A stretch of DNA of 64,000 bases, taken from the NCBI RefSeq assembly GCF_021190915.1, contig NZ_JAIOAP010000006.1, positions 186,001-250,000 of the forward strand, written 5' to 3'. The translations under genes were made by a program, and so were the position numbers. Within the stretch, counting starts at the first letter, position 1, and each line of letters opens with the position of its first letter. The notes under the pieces are model-generated. The model had not been told where the DNA came from and ran no database searches. It saw only the letters and a program-made list of their open reading frames with translations. This DNA is from Cohnella silvisoli (GTDB lineage Bacteria > Bacillota > Bacilli > Paenibacillales > Paenibacillaceae). Positions 56,458-64,000 of this stretch are shown piece after piece.

Positions 56458-56952
56458 TTAAATCGCGCAGCTAGAATTTTGCGAACTCGATTCGCCTTGT
56501 TTGATTCTGCTGATCTGCGCGAGGTGAACTTGGACATGCGCGATGAAAGACTGAATAATGGCCGCCAAAGTCACCGTTTCACCCTTGAAATTAACCCCGG
56601 TTTTGTTCCAATCCTCAACGGTCAAACGACGAAACAACAAGCTGTTATAGATGAGCAAATTTCGGAAAATATCCAATATATCCGAAGCCTTTCCTTCATT
56701 CGCTTTCTGGCCGGCGACCCACGGATCCTGACTGAAGGCGGGCAATCGAACTTCGGAGCCGGATAACACTTCGCGAATGCGGAAAGAAACGACGATGTTA
56801 TGATCCGCCAAATGCGCAAGCACTTCGGTCACGCTCCACTGCGCGTCCGTCGCTTTCCATTTCAACTGTTCGTCCGATAATCCTTCGATCGCTTCTTGCA
56901 ATTGTTCGTACGTATGCAAGTAGGTGTCAATGTTAACAGATGCTAGACTCAT
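56458..56952 (-). CDS. DinB/YfiT-family metal-binding protein
   Basis: 164 residues, four-helix DinB fold. Metal triad candidates: His in VLAHLADHN (about 47-51) and two His in FIAHVQVHLAQI (about 138-142). The superfamily includes bacillithiol S-transferases. Its place inside a cysteine-derivative operon makes a thiol transfer role plausible, but this is inference. Start ATG after AAGGAGG, 24 bp downstream of solA. Confidence 0.85.
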   Translation of the reverse strand: MSLASVNIDTYLHTYEQLQEAIEGLSDEQLKWKATDAQWSVTEVLAHLADHNIVVSFRIREVLSGSEVRLPAFSQDPWVAGQKANEGKASDILDIFRNLLIYNSLLFRRLTVEDWNKTGVNFKGETVTLAAIIQSFIAHVQVHLAQISRIKQGESSSQNSSCAI

Positions 56953-56976
56953 AGGTATTCCTCCTTGAAAAAACGC

Positions 56977-58119
56977 TTAATTATCTTCCTGAGCGAAACG
57001 CCTCGCAGAGAACAATCCGACGTCCTGTCCCCACTTGCCAAGCTCGACTTGATCCGCAAGCATTTCACCAACAACGCTGGAAAATTTGAAGCCGTGACCT
57101 GAGAATCCTCCCGCCAGCAGCACGCTTGAAAACTCGGGATGAGTATCGATAATGAAGTTGTCATCCGGCGTGAACTCGTATTTGCAAACCGCACTCCGCA
57201 GAAGCTTTCCCGCAGCTCCCGGCAAGAACGACTCCAAAACACGTCGCAAGTCATCCTCATCCTCCGGATAGGTTCCGAAAGGCTCGAGCTCTTCACCGGG
57301 CCGCCATTCGACCCCGGTATCATGACGACCGATCTTGACGCCTGCTCCTCCTATACTCGGAAAGCCGTAATAACCGCCGCTGGCGTTTCCGAACGTAAAT
57401 CCGGGAAAAGCGCCTGCATCGAACGATTTGCCGCTTGGCTCAAACCAACCAACTACTTTGCGGACGGCGCGGATCGGCAAATGAACGAATGGCTCAAGCG
57501 TCTTAAACCAAGCACCGGCGCTAAGTATGACTTTGGCCGCCATGAATTCATCGTCTTTCGTCGACACGGTAACGTAAGATTTCTCCGGCTTTATGTTCGT
57601 TACGAATGTATGGGTTAACAACGTCGCGCCTGCCTGCAAGGCTACTTTCTTGTATGCGGCAACGCACTTTTCACTATAAAGATAACCTGCATTCGGCTCG
57701 TACATCGCTCGAAAATGATCGGGCAATCGGACGCCTGACCACCGCTCATGGATTTGTTGCGCGTCGAGCGATTCGATGGAAACCCCATGAACGGCCGCGT
57801 CCTCAAACCGTCCTTCATAGGAATAAACGTCCGGGTCCGCAATGTTCAGTACGCCGGATCTCTCTAGCAACTTCTCGCCGGTTGCCTCTTCCAGCTCGAG
57901 CCAACGCTTATCCGCGCGAAGCGCCATCTTGACGTAAGCGGCGCCGCCTCCATAAGCATGCCGGATCAGGCGCGGCTCGCCATGATGGCTGCCCAACGGA
58001 TGCGGTGGATCGAAGGCATCGATGAGCAGCGTCTTAAATCCGCGGCGCGCTAGCTCATACCCTGCGCTCATGCCCATCGAGCCGGCACCAACGACGATGA
58101 CATCGTATAATTTTCGAAT
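56977..58119 (-). CDS. solA: N-methyl-amino-acid oxidase (SolA/MTOX family), ATT start
   Basis: About 380 residues, FAD flavoprotein of the sarcosine oxidase/N-methyltryptophan oxidase group. DVIVVGAGSMGMSAGYELARRG at the N-terminus is the FAD motif; SHHGEPRLIRHAYG (about 45-58) and the Cys in AVCKYEFTPDDNFIID, the expected covalent FAD site, are conserved. No ATG, GTG or TTG exists between the preceding in-frame TAG and the middle of the FAD motif. AGGAGG (58128-58133) lies 8 nt before an ATT (58117-58119), giving MRKLYDVIVVG. The ATG at 58077 would delete the FAD strand. Demethylates or deaminates secondary amines, releasing H2O2. Confidence 0.85.
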   Translation of the reverse strand: MRKLYDVIVVGAGSMGMSAGYELARRGFKTLLIDAFDPPHPLGSHHGEPRLIRHAYGGGAAYVKMALRADKRWLELEEATGEKLLERSGVLNIADPDVYSYEGRFEDAAVHGVSIESLDAQQIHERWSGVRLPDHFRAMYEPNAGYLYSEKCVAAYKKVALQAGATLLTHTFVTNIKPEKSYVTVSTKDDEFMAAKVILSAGAWFKTLEPFVHLPIRAVRKVVGWFEPSGKSFDAGAFPGFTFGNASGGYYGFPSIGGAGVKIGRHDTGVEWRPGEELEPFGTYPEDEDDLRRVLESFLPGAAGKLLRSAVCKYEFTPDDNFIIDTHPEFSSVLLAGGFSGHGFKFSSVVGEMLADQVELGKWGQDVGLFSARRFAQEDN

Positions 58120-58131
58120 GATGCTACCCTC

Positions 58132-59292
58132 CTACTTAAGCGACTCCGTTAGCTTGCCTAATGCATCGACCGCTAGGGCGGCGAAGAATGAGGCACCAAT
58201 GGGCAAAGCTTCCTCATCGATATCGAAAGCGGGATGATGCCATTCCTGCGGGCCGGACGTACCCAAGAAGAAGAAGCTCCCGGGCGTTTCTTTTAAGTAA
58301 AAAGCAAAATCCTCGCCCGCCGGAGAAGGAGCCGGTTCCACGACCGTCAGACCGATCGATTCAGCCGTCCTTGTCGCTAACTCAGCCCATTTCGGATCGT
58401 TCACGACGGCAGGCGGTCCTTCCAGCCAATTCACTTTCGCCTCGGTTCCGAACGCGGAAGCGACTCCCGTTACGATTTGCTCGAAGCGTTCACGCACCTT
58501 CACACGCACGCGTTCGTCGAATGTTCGCAAAGTGCCGTCGAATACGGCTTTATCGGCAATGACGTTCCACGCCGTACCGCTATTCAAGCGGGTTACGCTA
58601 ACGACGGCGCTGTCCAATGCACTAACGTTGCGACTAACGATGGATTGCAACGCGGTAATGATATGGGCTGCGGTCACGATCGGATCTAAACCCGCCTCCG
58701 GTACTGCGGCATGCGTTTCACGGCCTTCGACTTCAACGATGAAGCCGTCGGCCGAAGCCATGATCGGACCGGATTTGATTCCGATCGTCCCGACGGACAA
58801 GTACGGCTTGTTGTGCAGTCCGAATACGGCACGCACCTCTTCCAATGCCCCGCTCGCGATAACCTGCGAAGCTCCCTCTGCCTTTTCCTCCGCCGGCTGG
58901 AAAAGGAATCGCACCGTCCCTTTCAATTCATGCTCCTTATTCTTCAATAAAAGCGCTGCGCCTAACACGATTGCCGTATGGAAATCATGTCCGCACGCAT
59001 GCATCTTTCCCGGAACTCTCGAAGCGAACGGCAATCCCGTCTCCTCTTGGATTGGCAACGCATCAATGTCGGCGCGAATGGCAATCATCGGGCCGCCATT
59101 CAGTCCCCCCACCTCAGCCACAACGCCTGTTCTAAGCGGATAATCCGCGATGCGAATTCCCGCCTCGGTCAGCCATCCGCGAATGGCTGCGGTCGTTTCG
59201 AACTCCTCATGGGACAGCTCGGGATTAGCGTGCAAATGCCGCCGGAATGCTACTAATCGTTCTTCGAACGGCTTTGCCTTCAATTGACCCAT
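58132..59292 (-). CDS. M20-family amidohydrolase (N-acyl amino acid deacylase)
   Basis: About 386 residues. Metal-binding [13 protein letters not shown] (about 92-104), catalytic Glu pair in FQPAEEKAEGA (about 130), HNKP (about 158), dimerisation domain (about 178-290) and a late His in EWHHPAFD. Family releases an acyl group from amino acids; related YxeP and YtnL work in cysteine-derivative salvage. Start ATG 59292, 7 nt after GGAGG. Its TAG overlaps the AGGAGG of solA. Confidence 0.93.
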   Translation of the reverse strand: MGQLKAKPFEERLVAFRRHLHANPELSHEEFETTAAIRGWLTEAGIRIADYPLRTGVVAEVGGLNGGPMIAIRADIDALPIQEETGLPFASRVPGKMHACGHDFHTAIVLGAALLLKNKEHELKGTVRFLFQPAEEKAEGASQVIASGALEEVRAVFGLHNKPYLSVGTIGIKSGPIMASADGFIVEVEGRETHAAVPEAGLDPIVTAAHIITALQSIVSRNVSALDSAVVSVTRLNSGTAWNVIADKAVFDGTLRTFDERVRVKVRERFEQIVTGVASAFGTEAKVNWLEGPPAVVNDPKWAELATRTAESIGLTVVEPAPSPAGEDFAFYLKETPGSFFFLGTSGPQEWHHPAFDIDEEALPIGASFFAALAVDALGKLTESLK

Positions 59293-59303
59293 CACTGACC
59301 CTC

Positions 59304-60314
59304 CTACGCAGGCTGCTCCTCGAACGCTTCCTTCAGCAATTCGAACGAACGTACGCGCTTCTCGAAATCAGGCACGATCGTCGTGAAGATAAGCTCGTCG
59401 ACATCATATAATTCTCTTAATTCGAGCAATCTCTTGCGGACGGCGTCCTTCGTTCCCCTAGTGATGTCCGCATCGCGAACTTCTGCCGTATACGTCTCTC
59501 CCGCTTGCTTCGCGAATTCCTCCGCTTGCTCCAGAGAGCCGACGTTTACTGTCTTCCCGCTTGCCAGCGTGACGCGAACGCTCTTGAAATGGCCGGCGAG
59601 TTCATTGGCTTCCTCTTCCGTATCCGCCGCGATAACCGATAAGGCCAGTATCGCTCTCGGTTCGGCACCTTTGGCTCTATTGAAATGCTCCCGGTAAGTC
59701 TCGAAGGCAACCCGGGCCGCCTCCGGATCATTGTTGATAAATAACGCAAACGCGTATGGATACCCTCTCTCCGCTGCCAACTGCGCGCTGGAAACGCTCG
59801 TCCCCAATAAGTAAATATCAGCAGGCTGCACGGGCAATGGGTTTGCTTGAAGTCCGGCGAGCGGATGGTCTTCTCCGAACGATCCATGCAGGAGGTGCTC
59901 AAGTTCGACGAGCTTATCGGCTAACGAATCATGCTCCGTCAGCCCTTTCTGCAACGCCTTCGTCGAACGGGGCAATCCTCCCGGCGCGCGGCCTATACCT
60001 AGATCCACGCGTCCCGGCGCTAGCGAAGCGAGTACGTTAAAGTTCTCCGCAACTTTGTATGGGCTGTAATGCTGAAGCATCACGCCGCCGGAGCCGATCC
60101 GGATTTTCTCCGTTCGGGCAAGCAGATGGGAGATTAGAACTTCCGGCGACGCCCCTGCCATCTGCGGGGAATCGTGATGCTCCGATACCCAGAATCGCTC
60201 GAAGCCAAGGGATTCTGCCAACTGCGCCAGCTTAATCGTATTTCCAAGCGCCTCTGCCGGGGTCTGGCCGGGAAACACGATGCTTTGATCGAGAATACCG
60301 AATTTAAGTGCCAC
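59304..60314 (-). CDS. LLM-class flavin-dependent oxidoreductase (YtmO-like)
   Basis: 336 residues, luciferase-like MsnO8 family: RFWVSEHHDSPQMAGASPEVLI (about 41-62), GSGGVMLQHYSPYKVAENF (about 76-94), GLGIGRAPGG-type segment (about 108). Second LLM enzyme of the operon, matching the position of YtmO next to the importer in B. subtilis. Start ATG; upstream region GTGGATCGTAAGTGGC has only a weak ribosome site. Confidence 0.9.
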   Translation of the reverse strand: MALKFGILDQSIVFPGQTPAEALGNTIKLAQLAESLGFERFWVSEHHDSPQMAGASPEVLISHLLARTEKIRIGSGGVMLQHYSPYKVAENFNVLASLAPGRVDLGIGRAPGGLPRSTKALQKGLTEHDSLADKLVELEHLLHGSFGEDHPLAGLQANPLPVQPADIYLLGTSVSSAQLAAERGYPYAFALFINNDPEAARVAFETYREHFNRAKGAEPRAILALSVIAADTEEEANELAGHFKSVRVTLASGKTVNVGSLEQAEEFAKQAGETYTAEVRDADITRGTKDAVRKRLLELRELYDVDELIFTTIVPDFEKRVRSFELLKEAFEEQPA

Positions 60315-60334
60315 TTACGATCCACTCCAATCCA

Positions 60335-61087
60335 TTAAATAGAATAGGCGCTTTCAGGGGTAATCCTTGCGAGGAACTGCTTCGTTCTCTCTTCTTTAGG
60401 CGATTGGAATATCACTTTGGGAGGCCCTTCTTCGACAATAGCGCCTTCGTCCATGAATACGACATGGTTCGCGACATCTTGGGCAAACCCCATCTCATGG
60501 GTGACGATAATCATTGTGATTCCTTCTTTGGCAATTTTACGTATAACGGCAAGCACTTCTCCTACAAGCTCAGGATCGAGCGCGGAGGTCGGTTCATCGA
60601 ACAAAATCACTTCGGGGTTAAGCGCAAGCGCGCGAGCAATCCCGACCCGTTGCTGTTGCCCGCCGGATAGTTGACTCGGATAAGAGTCCAGCTTGTTGCC
60701 GAGCCCCACCTTCTCCAGCAGCTCTATGCTTTTATTGCGCGCTTCCTCTTTGGGCAGCTTCTTTACGATAACGAGCCCTTCCATGACGTTCTCCAGCGCT
60801 GTTTTGTGTCGGAACAAATTGTAATTTTGGAATACCATCGCGGTTTTCTGGCGAAGGGTATGAATGTCCTTCTTATTCGGTTTCCGGCAATGAACGGTAA
60901 ATTCGTCGATTGATATTTCCCCGTCGCTCGGCTTTTCCAAATAGTTAATGCATCTAAGCAGCGTTGTTTTGCCAGAGCCGCTGGGGCCGAGGATCGCGAC
61001 GACTTCCCCTTTCTCGACGGTTAGGTCGATACCTTTCAAAACTTGCTGGCGACCGAAGGATTTGGTGATCTGTTTGAGTTTAATCAT
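60335..61087 (-). CDS. polar amino acid ABC transporter ATP-binding protein
   Basis: 250 residues. Walker [10 protein letters not shown] (about 34-42), signature LSGGQQQRV (about 139), Walker [13 protein letters not shown] (about 160), switch His in IVTHEMG. GlnQ/TcyC/TcyN type, cystine and S-containing amino acids. Its ATG overlaps the permease stop by 4 bp. Confidence 0.95.
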   Translation of the reverse strand: MIKLKQITKSFGRQQVLKGIDLTVEKGEVVAILGPSGSGKTTLLRCINYLEKPSDGEISIDEFTVHCRKPNKKDIHTLRQKTAMVFQNYNLFRHKTALENVMEGLVIVKKLPKEEARNKSIELLEKVGLGNKLDSYPSQLSGGQQQRVGIARALALNPEVILFDEPTSALDPELVGEVLAVIRKIAKEGITMIIVTHEMGFAQDVANHVVFMDEGAIVEEGPPKVIFQSPKEERTKQFLARITPESAYSI

Positions 61088-61794
61088 GCTACACCCCCGC
61101 GGTTATACACATTAATGCGCTTCTCAAGCAAAGCCGTCGCTTTTTCGATCAGAATCGTTATTCCCCAGAAAATAATCGCGGCGGCAAGATAAGCCTCGAA
61201 GTATTTCCAGTTCGTCGAAGCGACAATCTCAGCCTGAGCGTTGATCTCTACAACCGATACGGTAAAAGCAAGCGTAGAACCGTGCAGCATTCCGATTAAG
61301 CTGTTGGACAAGTTAGGGAGAGCAGCCGCGAAAGCTTGAGGAACGACGATCCGGCGCAGCGCTTGGATGGTCGTCATTCCGATGGAATGAGCCGCTTCAA
61401 GCTGCCCCCTATTTACCGCCAGCATGCCGGAACGGATAACCTCGGCCAAGTATGCGCCCGCCGTAATGGAGAAGGAAATATAAGCAAAACCTATCATCGG
61501 TATGGATACCGAATTGAAGGACCACCCAAACTTGGCGGCCAAATCGTCAACAATTAGGGGTAAGCCGAAATAAATGAGCAATAAGTGAGTAAGCATTGGG
61601 GTGCCGCGAATGAAAGTGACATATGAAGTTCCCAACTGGCTAAGCACCGGCACCTTATAAATCCTTGAAAGTGCGACGATCGTACCGATAATAAAACCGC
61701 AAGTTACGGAGACGGCCGTAATATAGAGCGTGTTCGGAATTGCCGGAAGCAGTTGCACGAAGGCCGTCCATAGGAATGATAAGTCCACCGTCAT
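61084..61794 (-). CDS. polar amino acid ABC transporter permease
   Basis: 236 residues, HisM/GlnP type with the motif [19 protein letters not shown] (about 57-75) and EAA loop [27 protein letters not shown] overlaps on both sides (61791-61794 and 61084-61087) show tight coupling with the second permease and the ATPase. Confidence 0.94.
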   Translation of the reverse strand: MTVDLSFLWTAFVQLLPAIPNTLYITAVSVTCGFIIGTIVALSRIYKVPVLSQLGTSYVTFIRGTPMLTHLLLIYFGLPLIVDDLAAKFGWSFNSVSIPMIGFAYISFSITAGAYLAEVIRSGMLAVNRGQLEAAHSIGMTTIQALRRIVVPQAFAAALPNLSNSLIGMLHGSTLAFTVSVVEINAQAEIVASTNWKYFEAYLAAAIIFWGITILIEKATALLEKRINVYNRGGVA

Positions 61795-62573
61795 AGACTA
61801 GAGCCTCCTTTGCTTAACGCGATTTCCGCTTCCAATGTGCGGTTCAACCATTTTCTGCCCATGGGCACTTTGTCTTTCTTGGAAACAAGAGATTCATGCC
61901 TGAGAAGCCGTCGCTCTGCCAGGTTGAATAATCTTTCCAGAATAAGGCTGAGAATAAAATAAACAAGAGCAAGCGCGATATAGCTTTCGACGAAATGTCT
62001 GGATACCGTAACCAGCGTCTGCGATTTCCCCGTCAACTCCATTACGCCAAGCGTAAAAGCGAGCGAGGTGTCCTTCAACGTCGCGATAATCAGATTAGCC
62101 AAGATCGGAATCGATATCGCAAGCGCCTGAGGGAATACGATTCTGGTGAATGCCTGGAAACCTGTCATACCGACCGCATATGCCGCCTCCACCTGTCCTC
62201 TGTCCACAGCCGTAACGGCAGCCCGGATACCTTCGGAAATATATGCTCCTGCATGCAAGCCATAAGCTAGAATAACGAAGAACAAAACCGGAACCTTGGA
62301 TACATCGACGTTAACTAGCTTCAGTATCTCGGGCAAACCGTAATAGATCAGAAACAACTGAATCAGAATCGGGGTCCCTCGGAAAAAAGAAGCATACACC
62401 TGCGAGATTCGTTGCAGCACGGATATCTTATATAGCCTAGGAAGGGCGACGAGAAATCCGACGCCCAAGCCTACGAATATGGAACTGATCACGATGACAA
62501 GCGAGATTCTTATAAAGGGCAGCAGCTTCAGGAAATAATCATACACATAGGCGATATCGAATTGAGCACCCAT
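61791..62573 (-). CDS. polar amino acid ABC transporter permease
   Basis: 260 residues; FFRGTPILIQLFLIYYGLPE (about 63-82) and EAAYAVGMTGFQAFTRIVFPQA (about 132-153). Heterodimer partner of the permease at 61084. A basic C-terminal extension (about 220-260) is a little longer than usual. Resembles TcyL/TcyM of B. subtilis. Confidence 0.94.
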   Translation of the reverse strand: MGAQFDIAYVYDYFLKLLPFIRISLVIVISSIFVGLGVGFLVALPRLYKISVLQRISQVYASFFRGTPILIQLFLIYYGLPEILKLVNVDVSKVPVLFFVILAYGLHAGAYISEGIRAAVTAVDRGQVEAAYAVGMTGFQAFTRIVFPQALAISIPILANLIIATLKDTSLAFTLGVMELTGKSQTLVTVSRHFVESYIALALVYFILSLILERLFNLAERRLLRHESLVSKKDKVPMGRKWLNRTLEAEIALSKGGSSL

Positions 62574-62602
62574 ATCGACTTCACCCTTTCTTAAAAGATG
62601 GA

Positions 62603-63508
62603 CTATTTTTCCGAAGTCGTAGCATCAAAGCCGAGCCATTCCGTGCTGAGTTTAGCCAGCGTTCCGTCCGCTTTAATTTCAACGATCGCTTTATCTACCG
62701 CATCGGCAAGCTTTTGTTGGTCAGGATCGTTTTTACGGAATAAAAACAGGATGTCGGCTTCGCTCAGCTCTTTGCCTACTGTTTTCAATTTGCCTTCCGG
62801 ATCCAAGATAGGTAACACGAAGTCAGCGCCGACCGTGGCATCTACGCGTCCTGACGTTATTTGCGATACGATATCGTTAGCTCCTCCGCTTGAATACACG
62901 ATCTTCAGCGCGTTGTCATGATCTTTGTTATAATTCTCAAGAATTTGCGCCTCGGCGCTTGTCGGCGACGTGAAAAACTTTTTGCCTTTCAAATCGTCAA
63001 GCGACTCGATCGGATCGTTATTGGTTTTGGCTACGATGATTTTGTTTTTCCAATGCGCATAGGCTTCTTTATTAAACAAGTATTTGGCTTCGCGTTCCGG
63101 GTTTTTCTCGAATTCGTGAGCAGCCAGATCGATTTTCTTAGTCTCGAGGCTAAGCAATATGTTTTTGAACTCCAACACTTGAAGCTCGAATTCGTATTCG
63201 GGAAGACGCTTATCGATTTCTCTGACCAGTTCGACGTCAAAGCCCGTCAGCTTGCCGCTGTCGTCAAGAAAAGCCACTTTGGGAAATTGACTTCCCGTAC
63301 CTACGACGATTTTCTTAACTTCCGCCGGAGCTTCGGAACTTGCGGCCGCCGACTCGCTTGGAGAAGCGCTTGGCGTTTCGGATGCTGCCGCAGAGCTGGC
63401 TGCGGGTGAAGTGGATGACGCGCTGCCGCTGTCATTGTTCTTGTTGCCGCATGCGGCTAAAGCCAATACGAAGATGAGTGCGAAAGCGAATAATGTTGTC
63501 TTTTTCAT
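62603..63508 (-). CDS. cystine-type amino acid-binding lipoprotein
   Basis: 301 residues. Signal peptide with lipobox LAAC, a long Ser/Ala/Pro linker (about 24-65), then a family 3 solute-binding domain (GTGSQFPKVAFLDDSGKLTGFDVELVREI). TcyA/TcyK-like. First gene of the operon, behind the promoter at 63589-63617. Start ATG with GGAGGG 9 nt upstream. Confidence 0.93.
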   Translation of the reverse strand: MKKTTLFAFALIFVLALAACGNKNNDSGSASSTSPAASSAAASETPSASPSESAAASSEAPAEVKKIVVGTGSQFPKVAFLDDSGKLTGFDVELVREIDKRLPEYEFELQVLEFKNILLSLETKKIDLAAHEFEKNPEREAKYLFNKEAYAHWKNKIIVAKTNNDPIESLDDLKGKKFFTSPTSAEAQILENYNKDHDNALKIVYSSGGANDIVSQITSGRVDATVGADFVLPILDPEGKLKTVGKELSEADILFLFRKNDPDQQKLADAVDKAIVEIKADGTLAKLSTEWLGFDATTSEK

Positions 63509-63588
63509 AAGATGATTCCCTCCACTTTTCTTTGTTTTTATTAAACTTATAATTCCTACTTGTTAAGTAAGGATTAACGTTGTGACTA

Positions 63589-63617
63589 ACAATAACACCG
63601 ACCGTTTGCATCGTCAA
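63589..63617 (-). promoter_or_regulatory. promoter of the sulfur-type operon
   Basis: Minus strand: -35 TTGACG (63612-63617), 17-nt spacer, -10 TATTGT (63589-63594), about 80 bp before the binding-protein start. Confidence 0.65.
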
Positions 63618-63628
63618 TGCGTTTGATA

Positions 63629-63647
63629 ATAGAGATATTCTATATAT
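63629..63647. promoter_or_regulatory. LysR-type (YtlI/CysL-like) box
   Basis: Dyad ATAGA/TCTAT (63629-63643) 11 bp upstream of the -35, the place where LysR activators bind. ATATTCTATATAT (63635-63647) is shared with 28540-28552. Confidence 0.5.
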
Positions 63648-63712
63648 CGATTCAAAAATCCGATAATATCCAATTATTCATATTGTTTTAGTGTGTTTTG
63701 AGAAATAAACAA

Positions 63713-63751
63713 GGGGCTAACCTTAGTCTTATCGACTTTAAGGTCAGCCCC
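63713..63751 (-). terminator. terminator of the ssuE-like gene
   Basis: GGGGCTAACCTTAGTC (63713-63728) pairs with GACTTTAAGGTCAGCCCC (63734-63751), with small mismatches; the minus strand continues TTGTTTATTT. Confidence 0.8.
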
Positions 63752-63771
63752 GCTTCCCAAGCCATGCGAAA

Positions 63772-64000
63772 TTACGATGTTACGACTTTCTCCTTGGAAC
63801 GGATCTCCAACCAGTTAATCTCCTCAGCCAACTCTTCGGCGGAACGATCTAAACGCTCCCGCAATTCTTCCGTCAGCTCGAATCCGCCGTTGTCCAGCCT
63901 TTGCACCCATTGATCGATCGCGAACACCCCGCCCAAAATGTTTCTGCTGCCGAGCACGGATAGGACGGGCTTTAATGCGTAATCCAAGCTCAACAAATGA
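63772..64000 (-). CDS. ssuE: NADPH-dependent FMN reductase SsuE-like (C-terminal part)
   Basis: The last 76 or so residues of an SsuE-type reductase: HLLSLDYALKPVLSVLG followed by GVFAIDQWVQ and an acidic helix (LTEELRERLDRSAEELAEE). The frame runs off the right edge. SsuE supplies FMNH2 to LLM monooxygenases such as the two in the adjacent operon. Separate transcript, since its terminator precedes the operon promoter. Confidence 0.85.
   Translation of the reverse strand, partial: HLLSLDYALKPVLSVLGSRNILGGVFAIDQWVQRLDNGGFELTEELRERLDRSAEELAEEINWLEIRSKEKVVTS

Noticed and set aside
56977..58077. Start of the SolA-type gene at ATG 58077
   Set aside because: This start removes the first FAD-binding strand and leaves AGGAGG about 50 nt away.
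1..64000. rRNA, tRNA, prophage or insertion sequence
   Set aside because: No tRNA-like cloverleaf, rRNA segment, integrase, transposase or phage structural gene was recognised by eye on either strand.

Overview
The window looks like chromosome from a spore-forming member of the Bacillota, most likely Paenibacillaceae (Paenibacillus/Cohnella-like). The signs are a GerA/GerB/GerC spore-germination receptor operon, a YyaC-type spore protein, an LtaS-type polyglycerolphosphate synthase, many Gram-positive lipoprotein sugar-binding proteins, strong AGGAGG-like ribosome sites paired with frequent TTG starts, and a YesM/YesN-type two-component system next to Lpl-type ABC permeases. No rRNA, tRNA, CRISPR array, prophage or transposase gene was recognised. 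The strain assignment is inference from gene content.

Layout. 1-12.9 kb (minus strand): a carbohydrate locus read from a promoter at about 12.87 kb leftwards: ROK sugar kinase, aldo/keto reductase, Gfo/Idh/MocA dehydrogenase, a sugar ABC importer (binding protein, two permeases), a ROK repressor, a NagB-type deaminase, a TIM-barrel isomerase, then iolD, iolB and iolC (cut by the window edge). XylR-like ROK operators lie at its main promoter and in front of the repressor gene. 13.0-16.8 kb: a membrane GT-C-like protein and an LtaS-family enzyme converge on a gap with several dyads. 16.9-20.3 kb: an unknown gene, then AraC regulator, oxidoreductase and isomerase. 20.4-20.66 kb: five tandem 52-bp hairpin repeats. 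20.7-23.2 kb: TetR repressor divergent from a DHA2-type MFS pump gene broken by one in-frame TGA. 23.3-27.5 kb: germination receptor operon (B-A-C-D order). 27.6-32.9 kb: LysR regulator divergent from a 3-hydroxybutyrate/acetoacetate operon (dehydrogenase, thiolase, ScoAB, short-chain dehydrogenase). 33-39.1 kb: small Fe-S protein and acetyltransferase pair, FMN reductase, KhtTU K+/H+ antiporter, YyaC, EamA transporter and an intact DHA2 pump paralogous to the broken one. 39.3-46.6 kb: binding protein, response regulator and histidine kinase (minus), divergent from two Lpl-type permeases (plus). 46.6-52.6 kb: alpha-glucoside uptake and hydrolysis operon with its LacI regulator. 52.7-54.1 kb: an AT-rich sugar dehydrogenase-like gene that looks foreign to its surroundings. 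54.3-64 kb: a long sulfur-type operon (amino-acid ABC importer, two LLM flavin monooxygenases, M20 deacylase, GNAT, plus a SolA-type amine oxidase and a DinB protein), ending in an M20 fragment and preceded by the end of an ssuE-like FMN reductase gene.

How the genes work together. Most of the window is nutrient capture: each importer sits with its own sensor and the enzymes that use the import. The most unusual points are the mixed inositol plus amino-sugar operon, the extended S-modified-cysteine-type operon whose SolA-like oxidase has no canonical start codon but an ATT at ideal distance from AGGAGG, the single-TGA broken pump next to its TetR repressor, the 52-bp hairpin repeat array, and a 13-bp element shared by two LysR-type promoters 35 kb apart.
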